Source of the DNA: CAWHHZ01 sp963829355
Lineage (GTDB): Bacteria > Acidobacteriota > Thermoanaerobaculia > Gp7-AA8 > JAHWKK01
Length of the DNA: 64,000 bases
Assembly: GCA_963829355.1 (NCBI GenBank)
Contig: CAWHHZ010000028.1
Coordinates: 1-64,000 of the forward strand
Direction: 5' to 3'
Positions 46,633-55,577 of the stretch are shown piece by piece (the first letter of the stretch is position 1; the number at the start of each line of letters is the position of its first letter). The notes beneath the pieces are model-generated. The model saw only the letters and a list, made by a program, of their open reading frames with translations. It was not told where the DNA came from and did not search any database. The translations under genes and the position numbers were made by a program.

Positions 46633-47136
46633 ATGAAGATGATGACCATACCGGCGATCGCAATCGCCGGCATCATGATGGTCGGCTGTCAGGAAGAGCC
46701 TCCGGAACCGGAGGTCGCAACCCCTGCAGCCAACTACGAAAGCACCCCGCCCGCGTACGAGGCGAATCAGGCCGGGACGGATACCGCGCTGAACCAGACG
46801 GTGACGATCGACGACGTGCAGAAGATTCCCATCCCTGAGCTGCAGAAGCTCAGGGAATCCGATCAGGTGACGATCATCGACGTCCGGAGCGCCCCCTACT
46901 ACGTCGAAGCGCACATCCCGGGCGCGATCAACATCCCGGCCAATCAGACCGTGGCGATGATCGACATGATCCCGAAAGGGAAGCGCATCGTCACGTACTG
47001 TACGTGACCGGCTGAACAATCGAGCGCCGGTGCGGCGCTCCTCATGATGCAGAATGGAATCAATGACGTAGAAGCACTCCTCGGCGGATTCGACGCGTGG
47101 AGAAACGCCGGGATGCCGGTGGAATCAGGAATGTAG
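46633..47136 (+). CDS. Rhodanese-domain lipoprotein with in-frame UGA at the catalytic position: candidate selenoprotein
   Basis: The gene encodes a lipoprotein signal (AIAGIMMVGC, Cys19), a linker and a rhodanese domain (VTIIDVRSAPYYVEAHIPGA, INIP, KRIVTYCT). A TGA at 47005-47007, residue 125, interrupts it. Without any frame change the sequence goes on PAEQSSAGAALLMMQNGIND, then VEALLGGFDAWRNAGMPVE, a normal rhodanese end, to TAG at 47134. The UGA falls where related proteins have the Cys of the CPxExS loop (Cx4S), the sulfur-carrying residue. A SECIS-like hairpin follows at 47022-47040. Selenocysteine insertion is the best reading; a plain nonsense change (TGC or TGT to TGA) or sequence error remains possible. 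The next gene starts at the base after the final stop. Confidence 0.7.
47022..47040 (+). promoter_or_regulatory. SECIS-like hairpin after the in-frame UGA
   Basis: GAGCGCC (47022-47028) pairs perfectly with GGCGCTC (47034-47040), leaving the loop GGTGC. The loop starts 21 nt after the UGA and begins with GG. Bacterial SECIS elements typically have the loop 16-37 nt downstream with a G among its first two bases. Confidence 0.55.
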
Positions 47137-47724
47137 ATGAAGGTACGAAGTCTCGCGATGATCTTCCTGCTCGTTGCTCTCGGATGTGCTTCCGGAGCGC
47201 CGGATGAGAATCCCGATGCTGACATGCCCGATGATGTGACGGCAGAGCCGGCTCCTCCATGGGAGGGGCCGGCTCTCAGCCGGAGCGAGGCTCCGTCAGT
47301 ATTGATCTCCGAATGGGAGAAGGCTGAGAATCGATCGAGCTGTGCCCCCCTCACCTTCCGGTCATTTGGAATCACCGGGAGCAGGACTCCCCGGCGGGCC
47401 AATTTCGGCGGAGGATGGGCGGTCGCCTGGGACCTGCCCAACGGCCCCGGCACGGCCGCGAGCGGCGATACCTGCGCAGACTGCGGACGTGGAGCCTTCG
47501 GGATCGCCGGAACGGGCGTCGAGCCCACTCCCGATACTTACGACGACTGGCCATACCAGGTCACCTGGAGCGATGGCAGCCGCGTCGGCTATGGACCTCG
47601 GAATGAGCAATGGCTCGCGTATCTCGAGGTTGCCGGAGAACGCTGCCTCTACAACGTCTGGTCGTACCGCAGCAGAGAGCACCTCGAAGAGCTGATCGAC
47701 CAGATCAGACGCGTTCGTCCGTAG
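47137..47724 (+). CDS. Hypothetical lipoprotein
   Basis: The 195-residue protein has a lipobox (FLLVALGCASG) and an acidic linker. A domain rich in Gly and aromatic residues follows (ANFGGGWAVAWDLPNGPG, GDTCADCGRGAFGIAG with a CxxC pair, VTWSDGSRVGYGP). The CxxC could bind a metal or form a disulfide. It starts directly after the stop of the rhodanese gene, so the M2 peptidase, rhodanese and this protein form one operon. I do not recognise the family. Confidence 0.65.
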   Translation: MKVRSLAMIFLLVALGCASGAPDENPDADMPDDVTAEPAPPWEGPALSRSEAPSVLISEWEKAENRSSCAPLTFRSFGITGSRTPRRANFGGGWAVAWDLPNGPGTAASGDTCADCGRGAFGIAGTGVEPTPDTYDDWPYQVTWSDGSRVGYGPRNEQWLAYLEVAGERCLYNVWSYRSREHLEELIDQIRRVRP

Positions 47725-49097
47725 CTTCGAAGTTTTGTCCGACCTCGAAGCGAGGGGGAATCCGGGCGGAGTGTGAGACGAGATTCCTCAGTCGCGGCGG
47801 AGCCGCTCCTTCGGAATGACAGGGAGAATCGCGGCGGATCGGCCTCGCCGCCCGTCCACTCCGTCGTCCACTCTTCGGTCCACTCCTCCGTCCACAAGAG
47901 CTCGAGCGCCGCTCGTCCCAGCTCTCTTCCCGGGCTATAATAGCCCAGCAGCTCGATGAGTGTCTTCATCCCGCGTCGAAGCTCCTCCGTGCGGGACAGC
48001 AGGGAGACCACGAGCCATCCCTCCCGCGGGAAGTCATAGAAGTAGCCTGGGTGGACGAGCACACCGAGGCGGATCAGTTTCAGAACGATCGTCTCCTCGT
48101 CCTCGAGAACCGGAACGCGCAGCACGGCGGACCATCCCCCCTCGAGCTCCTCCCGTCTGATCGCCGGAACGTTCTCGAGCGCCGCGTCGATCACTCCGAG
48201 GTTCGTCGCCAGCCGCTCTTCAATCGGCCGGCGAAGCTTCTCGGACATTGCGAGGACCTCCGGCAGGGCGTTCTGCACGGCGCCGCTGACCGGGAGGTAT
48301 GTGTCGGCGATCATCTCGAGTGCCGCGAGTGCTGCCTCCTTCTGCGGGCGCGGACCGGACACGCGAATCCAGCCGAGCTTCCAGTGAGGAAAACCGACGC
48401 TCTTCGAGAGACCGCCGAGAGAGAATGTGAGACAGCTCGAGTCTGACGCAACACGCCTTTGATGCAGGTGGCTGAACTCGAAGAACACCTCGTCTGCGAT
48501 CAGTGCGGCGCCGACGGTGGCGGTTGCACTCGACAGGCTCTCGACCTCCTCACGGGAGAGAAAGTGTCCGGTGGGGTTGTTCGGATGCACCACGATGACG
48601 GCCTTCGATCCGTCGAGCGATTCGCGAAGCGCGCGCTCATCAGGGAGGTGCCAGCGGTCAGTCGTCTTCTCGAGCTCGAGCGAATTCAGTGGCGCCGACT
48701 CCAGAGCGCAGAGATGGTCGAGCAGAGGGTACGTCGGCGTGAAGCGGACGACGCGATCCCCCGGATTGCAGAGGAGCTTCAGGAGCCAGCTGTACCCCTC
48801 GCTCGTCGAGGACGTGAGAACGAGATCCTCGGGACCGGCGTCTTCGGCACCGTGCCGCGCCAGCCACTCGGACAGGGCGAGCCGAGCCTTGCCCGATCCT
48901 CGGGGGTGGGGCTGATACGGCAGGGTTGCTCCACGTCCGAGTACGTCCGCGAGCTCCGGTGGAGGGAGAAAACCGGACGACGTGGGATTCGAGAGCGTCA
49001 GATCGAGCAGCTCGACCCCGCCGGCGCGGCGGTCTGCGATGGCGCGGGTGATGGCGTTACTCTCCGCATGCCACTCGAGCCTTCTGGAGAATTGCAT
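47649..49097 (-). CDS. PLP-dependent aminotransferase, class I/II
   Basis: The 482-codon frame encodes a fold-type-I aminotransferase: LDLTLSNPTSSGF, STSEGYSWLLKLL, VVHPNNPTGHFLS, then LGGLSKSVGFPHWKLGW with the PLP lysine. The family part ends near residue 405 (LIELLGYYSPG). The last 75 residues run through a 12-bp-type tandem repeat (WTEEWTEEWTTEW) and the R3 repeat, and overlap the convergent lipoprotein gene by 76 bp. So the true stop was probably lost by mutation or indel. Substrate unknown. The ATG at 49097 is 41 bp from the next minus-strand gene. Confidence 0.8.
   Translation of the reverse strand: MQFSRRLEWHAESNAITRAIADRRAGGVELLDLTLSNPTSSGFLPPPELADVLGRGATLPYQPHPRGSGKARLALSEWLARHGAEDAGPEDLVLTSSTSEGYSWLLKLLCNPGDRVVRFTPTYPLLDHLCALESAPLNSLELEKTTDRWHLPDERALRESLDGSKAVIVVHPNNPTGHFLSREEVESLSSATATVGAALIADEVFFEFSHLHQRRVASDSSCLTFSLGGLSKSVGFPHWKLGWIRVSGPRPQKEAALAALEMIADTYLPVSGAVQNALPEVLAMSEKLRRPIEERLATNLGVIDAALENVPAIRREELEGGWSAVLRVPVLEDEETIVLKLIRLGVLVHPGYFYDFPREGWLVVSLLSRTEELRRGMKTLIELLGYYSPGRELGRAALELLWTEEWTEEWTTEWTGGEADPPRFSLSFRRSGSAATEESRLTLRPDSPSLRGRTKLRSYGRTRLIWSISSSRCSLLRYDQTL
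47741..47820. repeat. Palindromic repeat R3, copy 2
   Basis: GAAGCGAGGGGGAATCCGGG opens it and GATTCCTCAGTCGCGGCGGA, GCCGCTCCTTCGGAATGAC closes it. It is the same type as 44520-44627. Confidence 0.7.
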
Positions 49098-49137
49098 GCT
49101 GGATTCGACCGGCGCCGGAGCTCTCGAAGAGAGCCGA

Positions 49138-49822
49138 TCAGTCCCGCAGGCGAAGTGCGAGCCGATTCCAGCGAGCAGCGCTCTCGCGGATGCGGCGCTC
49201 GTACTCGGTATTCGATCGTGACACCTTCACCACATAGTTCTGCGTCTCGGTGAAGGGGGGCACGCCGCCGTATTTTTCGACGTTACCGGGGCCACCGTTG
49301 TAGGCGGCGAGCGTCATCGTGCGGTTTCCATCGTACCGGTCGTACAGGTAACGCAGGTACTTGGTGCCCGTACGGATATTGTCGTGCGGGTTGAACAGAT
49401 CGCGCGCTCCCATGAACCTGCCGGTGCTCGGAATGATCTGCATCAGACCGTGGGCGTTCCTGTTGGAGACGAGGCGCGGACGGAAGTCGGACTCCGTCTT
49501 GACGACGGCTGCAACCAGCTCCGGGGGCAGCTCATTGTCGGCTGACTCCTTCAGGATGATCTCACCGTACGGGATCTGAGTCTTGAAGAACGCTTCGCGG
49601 ACGACGTCGGTCGTCATCGAGGTCGTGATCCACGGCTTGCGCGGTGGCGTTTTTTCGAACGTCATGGCCGAAGTGATCTGCGGAGGTCCGGAGATCCAGG
49701 TGCGGGCGCTGTTCAGAATGACGTCGACTGAAGGAATCGGTCGCACCGATGGGCGAGACGACAAGTCCTGCAGCGGAGAGCATCACGCCGCCGATCACGG
49801 CTGCGCGCGTGAGACTTCTCAT
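49138..49822 (-). CDS. SLT-domain lytic transglycosylase (one frameshift)
   Basis: The gene has a signal peptide (AAVIGGVMLSAAGLVVSPIG) read in one frame from ATG 49822. The mature part is in the next: helix YGEIILKESADNELPPELVA, then the SLT core KTESDFRPRLVS with the catalytic glutamate, HGLMQIIPSTG and LAAYNGGPGNVEKYGG. It cleaves peptidoglycan glycan strands to anhydro-muropeptides in the periplasm. The frameshift lies near 49735. The gene sits upstream of the aminotransferase on the same strand. Confidence 0.82.
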
Positions 49823-50098
49823 CCGCCGCCGTTGTCGCCGGTGCTTCTGGCAATCGCAGATGATACGGGCATCGGCCACACTCGTGGCTGGCGTACCCGT
49901 AGCTCTGTGAGTCTTCCTCATTGGGAGTGATTCCTCTTGTTTTTGGGATTGGGAGGCAAGAAATGGTCCAGAAACAACGGGCAGGTGTGACGTTGCCCCT
50001 TCAAAGTCAGGCGCTCAATGGTTATGATGTGCCCGACTTGCCCGACCGCCTCCCCTGGATCGGGTGGAAAGCCGCTGTTTCGGAAGGTAGAGGAACGC

Positions 50099-50776
50099 AT
50101 GTCCTGGCTCATTAATTTCTACAGATCAGCGATAGGAAAGAAGGTGGTGATGGCCGTGACCGGCATCATCCTCTTCGGTTTCGTATTCGTTCACATGCTC
50201 GGGAACCTGAAACTCTATTTCGGACCCGAGAAACTCAACGCCTACGGTGTATGGCTCAGAACCCTCGGTGCACCCGCCTTTCCACACGAGGTTGCGCTCT
50301 GGATCGCGCGGCTCGTTCTGCTCGGAGCCGTGATTCTTCACATCGATTCGGCAACACGATTGACCTTGACGAACCGGCGAGCCCGCCCAGCCAGCTATAA
50401 GAAAAAAGAAACGGTCGCGGCGACCTACGCCGCCCGGACGATGCGTTGGGGCGGCGTGATCGTGCTTCTGTTCATCATCTGGCACCTTCTCGACCTGACC
50501 ATCGGGACGGTGAATCCGGATTTCATCCACGGAAACGTCTACCACAACGTGCTCGCCTCCTTCTCGAACCCACTGATCGCCGGGTTCTACATCGTCGCCA
50601 ACATCGCCCTCGGCTTTCACCTCTACCACGGGCTGTGGAGCATGTTTCAGTCTCTCGGGTGGAATCATCCCTATTTTAACCCGTGGCGACGCGAGTTCGC
50701 GACCGCCTTCGCGGTAATCATCACTCTTGGAAACCTCTCCTTTCCCATCGCGGTCCTGGCTGGGATCGTGAGATGA
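50099..50776 (+). CDS. sdhC: Succinate dehydrogenase cytochrome b subunit (b558 type)
   Basis: The 225-residue membrane protein has five hydrophobic segments and histidines for two b hemes (FVFVHMLGNLKLYFGPE, AVILHIDSATRL, FIIWHLLDLTIG, GFHLYHGLWSMFQSLGW). This is the B-type, menaquinone-linked form found in Bacteroidota, Bacillota and Acidobacteriota. It anchors SdhAB to the inner membrane. GTAGAGGAA precedes the ATG at 50099. The stop overlaps a possible sdhA start (ATGA). Confidence 0.9.
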   Translation: MSWLINFYRSAIGKKVVMAVTGIILFGFVFVHMLGNLKLYFGPEKLNAYGVWLRTLGAPAFPHEVALWIARLVLLGAVILHIDSATRLTLTNRRARPASYKKKETVAATYAARTMRWGGVIVLLFIIWHLLDLTIGTVNPDFIHGNVYHNVLASFSNPLIAGFYIVANIALGFHLYHGLWSMFQSLGWNHPYFNPWRREFATAFAVIITLGNLSFPIAVLAGIVR

Positions 50777-50793
50777 CTCGAGGATCTGACACC

Positions 50794-52707
50794 ATGCTGC
50801 TCGACTCCAAAATACCCTCCGGACCGATCTCCGAGTCCTGGAACAAAACGAAATTCGATCTCAAGCTCGTCGCGCCGAACAACAAGCGCAAGTTCGAGAT
50901 CATCGTGGTCGGAGCGGGACTGGCCGGCGCATCGGCCGCGGCCACGCTCGGAGAGCTCGGCTACAAGGTCAAGTGCTTCGTCTACCACGACTCACCGCGT
51001 CGCGCCCACTCCATCGCCGCACAGGGCGGAATCAATGCCGCGAAGAACTACCAGAACGACGGCGACTCCGTCTTCCGGCTCTTCTACGACACCGTCAAGG
51101 GTGGCGACTTCCGATCGCGCGAGGCGAATGTCTACCGTCTCGCACAGGTCTCGGTCGACATCATCGACCAGTGCGTGGCCCAGGGAGTTCCATTCGCCCG
51201 CGAGTACGGCGGGATGCTCGAGAACCGATCCTTCGGCGGCGCTCAGGTGTCGCGGACGTTCTATGCTCGAGGCCAGACGGGTCAGCAGCTTCTGCTCGGG
51301 GCCTACCAGGCCCTGTGCCGCCAGATCGACGCCGGAACGGTCGACATGTATCCCCGCACCGAGATGCTCGATCTGATCGTCGTAGACGGCGAAGCGCGCG
51401 GCATCGTCACACGCAATCTGATCACCGGCAAAGTCGAGTCACACTTCGGCGACGCAGTCGTTCTCGGCACCGGAGGCTACGCCAACGTCTTCTATCTCTC
51501 GACGAACGCGAAGAACTCCAATGTGACGGCCGCCTGGCGGGCGCACAAGCGGGGCGCCGCCTTCGCCAATCCCTGCTACACGCAGATCCATCCAACGTGC
51601 ATTCCGCAGTCGGGCGAGTTCCAGTCGAAACTCACGCTGATGAGCGAGTCGCTCCGCAACGACGGACGCATCTGGGTGCCGAAGAAGAAGCAGGACGACC
51701 GGAGGCCGAGTCAGATCCCTGACGCCGAGCGCGATTATTACCTGGAGCGGAAGTATCCGAGCTTCGGGAACCTCGCCCCGCGTGACATCGCGTCGCGCGC
51801 GGCGAAAGAAGTGTGCGACGCCGGCTACGGGATCGGATCGAGCGGACGCGGTGTCTATCTCGACTTCGGTGACGCCATCCGCAGGCTCGGCCGCGACACG
51901 ATCGCCGAACGGTACGGCAATCTCTTCGAGATGTATCACGACATCACCGACGAGGACCCGTACGAGTCTCCGATGCGTATCTATCCAGCTCCTCACTACA
52001 CCATGGGAGGTCTCTGGGTCGATTACCAGCTCATGAGCAGTATCCCGGGACTCTACGTGATTGGTGAAGCGAACTTCTCCGATCACGGAGCCAACCGCCT
52101 CGGAGCGAGCGCGCTGATGCAGGGACTCGCGGACGGCTACTTCATCCTCCCCTACACGATCGGCAATTTCCTCGCGACGAAGCTGAACAAGGATCGTGGC
52201 TCGGCGGAAGCCGCCGCGAAAGACACCGAGCGCGAGGTCGAAGAGCGTGTCGCCAAACTCCTCGGTGCAAAGGGAACGCGCACCGTCGACTCCTTTCATA
52301 AGGAGCTCGGCAACATCATGTGGGAGAACTGCGGCATGGCCCGCAACCGCGAAGGTCTGACCAAAGCCGCGGAGATGATCCGCGAGCTGCGTGAACAGTA
52401 CTGGCGGGATGTGCGTGTTCCGGGAGGCGGAGCAACGTTCAATCAATCTCTCGAGCGCGCGGGACGGGTCGCTGACTTCTTCGAGCTCGCCGAGTTGATG
52501 TGCATCGACGCACGGGACCGTGAGGAGTCGGCCGGAGGACACTTCCGGACCGAGTACCAGACCGCGGACGGTGAGGCCGAGCGGAACGACGAGCAATTCG
52601 CCTACGTGGCAGCCTGGGAGTACACCGGGGACCTCTCCAACCCGAAACTGCACAAGGAAGATCTCGACTTCGAATACGTCAAGCTTGCAACGAGGAGCTA
52701 CAAGTAA
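50794..52707 (+). CDS. sdhA: Succinate dehydrogenase / fumarate reductase flavoprotein subunit
   Basis: The 637-residue protein has an FAD-binding GAGLAGASAAATLGELG. SIAAQGGINAAKNYQNDGDS includes the flavin-attachment loop (HS of RRAHSIAAQGG). Active-site segments HPTCIPQSGEF and ANRLGASALMQGLADGY follow. It oxidises succinate to fumarate in the citric acid cycle. GAGGA stands 9 nt before the ATG at 50794; an alternative ATG at 50773 overlaps the sdhC stop. The adjacent stop/start (TAATGA) couples it to sdhB. Confidence 0.95.
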   Translation: MLLDSKIPSGPISESWNKTKFDLKLVAPNNKRKFEIIVVGAGLAGASAAATLGELGYKVKCFVYHDSPRRAHSIAAQGGINAAKNYQNDGDSVFRLFYDTVKGGDFRSREANVYRLAQVSVDIIDQCVAQGVPFAREYGGMLENRSFGGAQVSRTFYARGQTGQQLLLGAYQALCRQIDAGTVDMYPRTEMLDLIVVDGEARGIVTRNLITGKVESHFGDAVVLGTGGYANVFYLSTNAKNSNVTAAWRAHKRGAAFANPCYTQIHPTCIPQSGEFQSKLTLMSESLRNDGRIWVPKKKQDDRRPSQIPDAERDYYLERKYPSFGNLAPRDIASRAAKEVCDAGYGIGSSGRGVYLDFGDAIRRLGRDTIAERYGNLFEMYHDITDEDPYESPMRIYPAPHYTMGGLWVDYQLMSSIPGLYVIGEANFSDHGANRLGASALMQGLADGYFILPYTIGNFLATKLNKDRGSAEAAAKDTEREVEERVAKLLGAKGTRTVDSFHKELGNIMWENCGMARNREGLTKAAEMIRELREQYWRDVRVPGGGATFNQSLERAGRVADFFELAELMCIDARDREESAGGHFRTEYQTADGEAERNDEQFAYVAAWEYTGDLSNPKLHKEDLDFEYVKLATRSYK

Positions 52708-53450
52708 TGAACCTCACACTCTACGTCTGGCGCCAGGCGGGTCCCGAAGCCGAGGGGGCCCTGGTCAAGTACGAAGCAACCGACATCAGCCCCGAGGCAT
52801 CGTTTCTCGAGATGCTCGACGTCGTGAACGAACGCCTCACCGAAAAGGGCGACGAACCGATCGCCTTCGATCACGACTGTCGTGAAGGGATCTGCGGATC
52901 ATGCGGCATGATGATCAACGGCACCGCGCACGGACCGACACGAGGGACGGCCACCTGCCAGCTCCACATGCGGCACTTCCGCGATGGCGACACCGTGTAC
53001 ATCGAGCCGTGGCGTGCAGCCGGATTCCCGATCGTCAGAGATCTTTCTGTCGATCGCGGCGCCTTCGACCGGATCATTGAGGCGGGCGGCTACATCTCCG
53101 TGTCGACAGGAAGTGCCCGGGACGCGAACGAGATGCCGATTCCGAAAATGGTTCAGGAGACATCGATGGACGCGGCAGCGTGCATCGGATGTGGTGCGTG
53201 TGTCGCGCAGTGTCCGAACGGCGCCGCACAGTTGTTCACGGCCGCAAAGGTCTCGCATCTCGGGACGCTTCCGCAGGGACAGTCGGAACGCTACCGCAGG
53301 GTGCTCCACATGGTCGAGGTCATGGAAGAGCACTTCGGAAGCTGCACGAACTACGGCGAGTGCGAAGCGGTCTGCCCGAAGGAGATCTCGATCGACTTCA
53401 TCGCCCGGATGAACCGGGACTTCGTGAAGTCGAAGTTCGTCCGAAGCTGA
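52707..53450 (+). CDS. sdhB: Succinate dehydrogenase iron-sulfur subunit
   Basis: The 247-residue protein has the plant-type ferredoxin [2Fe-2S] motif CREGICGSC with a later Cys in GTATCQLH. The C-terminal cluster cysteines are in CIGCGACVAQCPNG and CTNYGECEAVCPKE. It passes electrons from SdhA flavin to the quinone site in SdhC. The start overlaps the sdhA stop by one base, so sdhCAB is one operon. Confidence 0.95.
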   Translation: MNLTLYVWRQAGPEAEGALVKYEATDISPEASFLEMLDVVNERLTEKGDEPIAFDHDCREGICGSCGMMINGTAHGPTRGTATCQLHMRHFRDGDTVYIEPWRAAGFPIVRDLSVDRGAFDRIIEAGGYISVSTGSARDANEMPIPKMVQETSMDAAACIGCGACVAQCPNGAAQLFTAAKVSHLGTLPQGQSERYRRVLHMVEVMEEHFGSCTNYGECEAVCPKEISIDFIARMNRDFVKSKFVRS

Positions 53451-53454
53451 CCGG

Positions 53455-53640
53455 GTCATCCTGAGCCGCCGGAGCGCAGCGCAGGCGCCGGGAAGCGAAG
53501 GACGGTCGAAGGATCGCGTGGGGCCCGACTCTCAGGACCGAAGTACGCGACAGTCAGGACGTACCCGATCCTTCGCTGCGCTCAGGATGACACCCGGTCC
53601 ATCATTCATCGTTCCGCATCTTCGCTGCGCTCAGGTGTCC
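53455..53640. repeat. Palindromic repeat R2, copy 2 with an extra half-unit
   Basis: GTCATCCTGAGCCGCCGGAG to CTCAGGATGAC (53455-53591), with inner GACGTACCCGATCCTTCGCT. A second half-unit CATCTTCGCTGCGCTCAGGT follows. It fills the space between convergent sdhB and GH15 genes. Confidence 0.85.
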
Positions 53641-53641
53641 C

Positions 53642-55438
53642 TCAGTCGCCCTCTCCGCGCTCTACGGCGGGGCCACCCTCGGCAGAGGATAGATTCTCTG
53701 CCGTGTTGATCAGGCCGATGTGTGAGAACGCCTGGGGAAAGTTGCCGAGGAATCGTCCCCGTTTCGAGTCCCACTGCTCCGCGAGCAGTCCGACGTCGTT
53801 CCGGATGCTCAGCAAGGTCTCAAACAGTTCGAGCGCCTCGCTGCGCCTGCCCTGAAGGGCCAGATTGTCGACCAGCCAGTAAGAGCACAGGAGAAACTCT
53901 CCTTCTCCCGGCGGAAGACCGTCGACTCCGGGCGCGGTCCGATACCGCTGAACCAGGCCGTCCCGCATCAGGTCGTTCTGAACTGCTTCGACCGTTCCGA
54001 GCATACGGGGATCCGTGGCATCGATGAAGCCGACCAGAGGCAGCATCAGAAGACTTCCGTCGACCTCCTTCGATCCGTAGTACTGGACGAACGTGTTCCG
54101 CTCCTTGTCGAAGCCCTTCTCGTGTACCTCACTCCTGATCGTCTCAGCCAGCGTACGCCACTCTTCGACGGGTCCTTCGAGATGGAACATCTCGACCGCT
54201 TTCACCGCGCGATCTGCCGCCACCCATGCCATCACCTTGGAGTGCGTGAAGTGCTGACGCGGCCCCCGCACTTCCCAGATCCCTTCATCCGGCTCCCGCC
54301 ACGCCTCCGCCAGAAACGACATCATCTGACGCTGGACTCTCCACGCATTCTCGCTCGGCTCGAGGCCCTTCTGCCGCGCAGTATGAAGAGCGTCCATCAG
54401 CTCGCCATAGACGTCGAGCTGAAACTGATTGTGCGCCGCGTTCCCGATCCGCACAGGGGCTGAGTCCTCATATCCGGAGAGCCACGGGATCTCGAGCTCG
54501 GTCAAGCGCCGTTCCCCGGCGAGCCCGTACATGATCTGAAGGGTCTCCGGGCTTCCCGCCACCGACTGGACCAGCCACTCTCTCCACTGGCTCGCCTCTT
54601 CGATGTAGCCGCCAGTCATCAGAGCAAACAGCGTGAAGGTCGCATCGCGAACCCAGCAATAGCGATAGTCCCAGTTCCGCACCCCTCCTATATCCTCAGG
54701 AAGAGATGTGGTCGCGGCGGCCACCAGCCCTCCAGTCGGAGCATAGGTCATCGCCTTGAGCGTGATGAGTGATCGCATCACGGCCTCCTGCCACTCCCCC
54801 TGGTAGGTGCAGTGCCCGCTCCACTCCTCCCACCATTCCTCGGTTTCCTCGAGCGATTTGAAACAGTCCTTGCCGGGTGGCGTTTCGTCGTAGGTCGGAG
54901 ACCACGTGAGATCGAAAATGTAGCGATCCCCTTCCCGGACGGTGAACTCGGCTTCGGTCGAGTGATCGCGCCCGCTGAGCTCGACGTCAGTCCGCAGCAC
55001 GACCGTGTCGGGACCGGCGGTCGCCTTGATACCCTCCTCGATTGCGCGGACCCACGGAACGACTGATCCGTAGTCGAACCGCAGACGGAGCACCATTTCC
55101 ATGTCCACGGTTCCGGAGCGGCCTTCGACGATTCTGATCAGGTCCACTGCGTCCGTTCGGGGCGGCATGAAATCGAGGATGGCCACCACACCCGATTTCG
55201 TCCTGATCTCCGTCTCGAGCACGAGAGTATCGCCGCGATAATGCCGCCTCGTCTCCAACGCCTCTTCCACGGGTGAGATCCGCCAGTGACCGTTCTCCTC
55301 GTCGCCGAGCAGCGCGGCGAAACATGCTCCCGAGTCGAAACGAGGCAGACAGAGCCAGTCAATCGACCCGTTGATACCCACGAGCGCCGCCGTGTGGCAG
55401 TCTCCGATCATCGCGTAGTCTTCGATCCGGCACGCCAT
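53642..55438 (-). CDS. Glycoside hydrolase family 15 protein (glucoamylase/trehalase-like)
   Basis: The 598-residue cytoplasmic protein (no signal peptide) starts with RIEDYAMIGDCHTAALVG and GSIDWLCLPRFDS. A beta-sandwich of about 200 residues is followed by an (alpha/alpha)6 barrel with NWDYRYCWVRDATF. EPDEGIWEVRG holds the likely general acid and LLAEQWD the likely base. Members of this bacterial group hydrolyse trehalose or small alpha-glucans. I chose ATG 55438 (MACRIEDY), which matches the usual family start. Confidence 0.88.
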   Translation of the reverse strand: MACRIEDYAMIGDCHTAALVGINGSIDWLCLPRFDSGACFAALLGDEENGHWRISPVEEALETRRHYRGDTLVLETEIRTKSGVVAILDFMPPRTDAVDLIRIVEGRSGTVDMEMVLRLRFDYGSVVPWVRAIEEGIKATAGPDTVVLRTDVELSGRDHSTEAEFTVREGDRYIFDLTWSPTYDETPPGKDCFKSLEETEEWWEEWSGHCTYQGEWQEAVMRSLITLKAMTYAPTGGLVAAATTSLPEDIGGVRNWDYRYCWVRDATFTLFALMTGGYIEEASQWREWLVQSVAGSPETLQIMYGLAGERRLTELEIPWLSGYEDSAPVRIGNAAHNQFQLDVYGELMDALHTARQKGLEPSENAWRVQRQMMSFLAEAWREPDEGIWEVRGPRQHFTHSKVMAWVAADRAVKAVEMFHLEGPVEEWRTLAETIRSEVHEKGFDKERNTFVQYYGSKEVDGSLLMLPLVGFIDATDPRMLGTVEAVQNDLMRDGLVQRYRTAPGVDGLPPGEGEFLLCSYWLVDNLALQGRRSEALELFETLLSIRNDVGLLAEQWDSKRGRFLGNFPQAFSHIGLINTAENLSSAEGGPAVERGEGD

Positions 55439-55577
55439 CACGGCACCATGATGCAGCGTCGCTGCCAGCAGCTGCCGGCGCAATGACCGGAATCTATCAC
55501 GAGGTCGTCATGACGGCCGCTGGCCCCTCTCGCTCCCGGAACACTTTTGTGTTCAAATCCGCTCTGGAGAAACCTTC

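Noticed and set aside
46633..47007. Rhodanese gene simply ending at the UGA
   Set aside because: The 374-bp product would end inside the active-site loop and lose the final helices, while the same frame continues with conserved rhodanese sequence for 42 codons.
50794..52653. Long minus-strand frame (404 codons at 51439-52653) opposite sdhA
   Set aside because: It is antisense to a clear flavoprotein with conserved motifs and has no recognisable domain; GC-rich codon bias produces such shadows.
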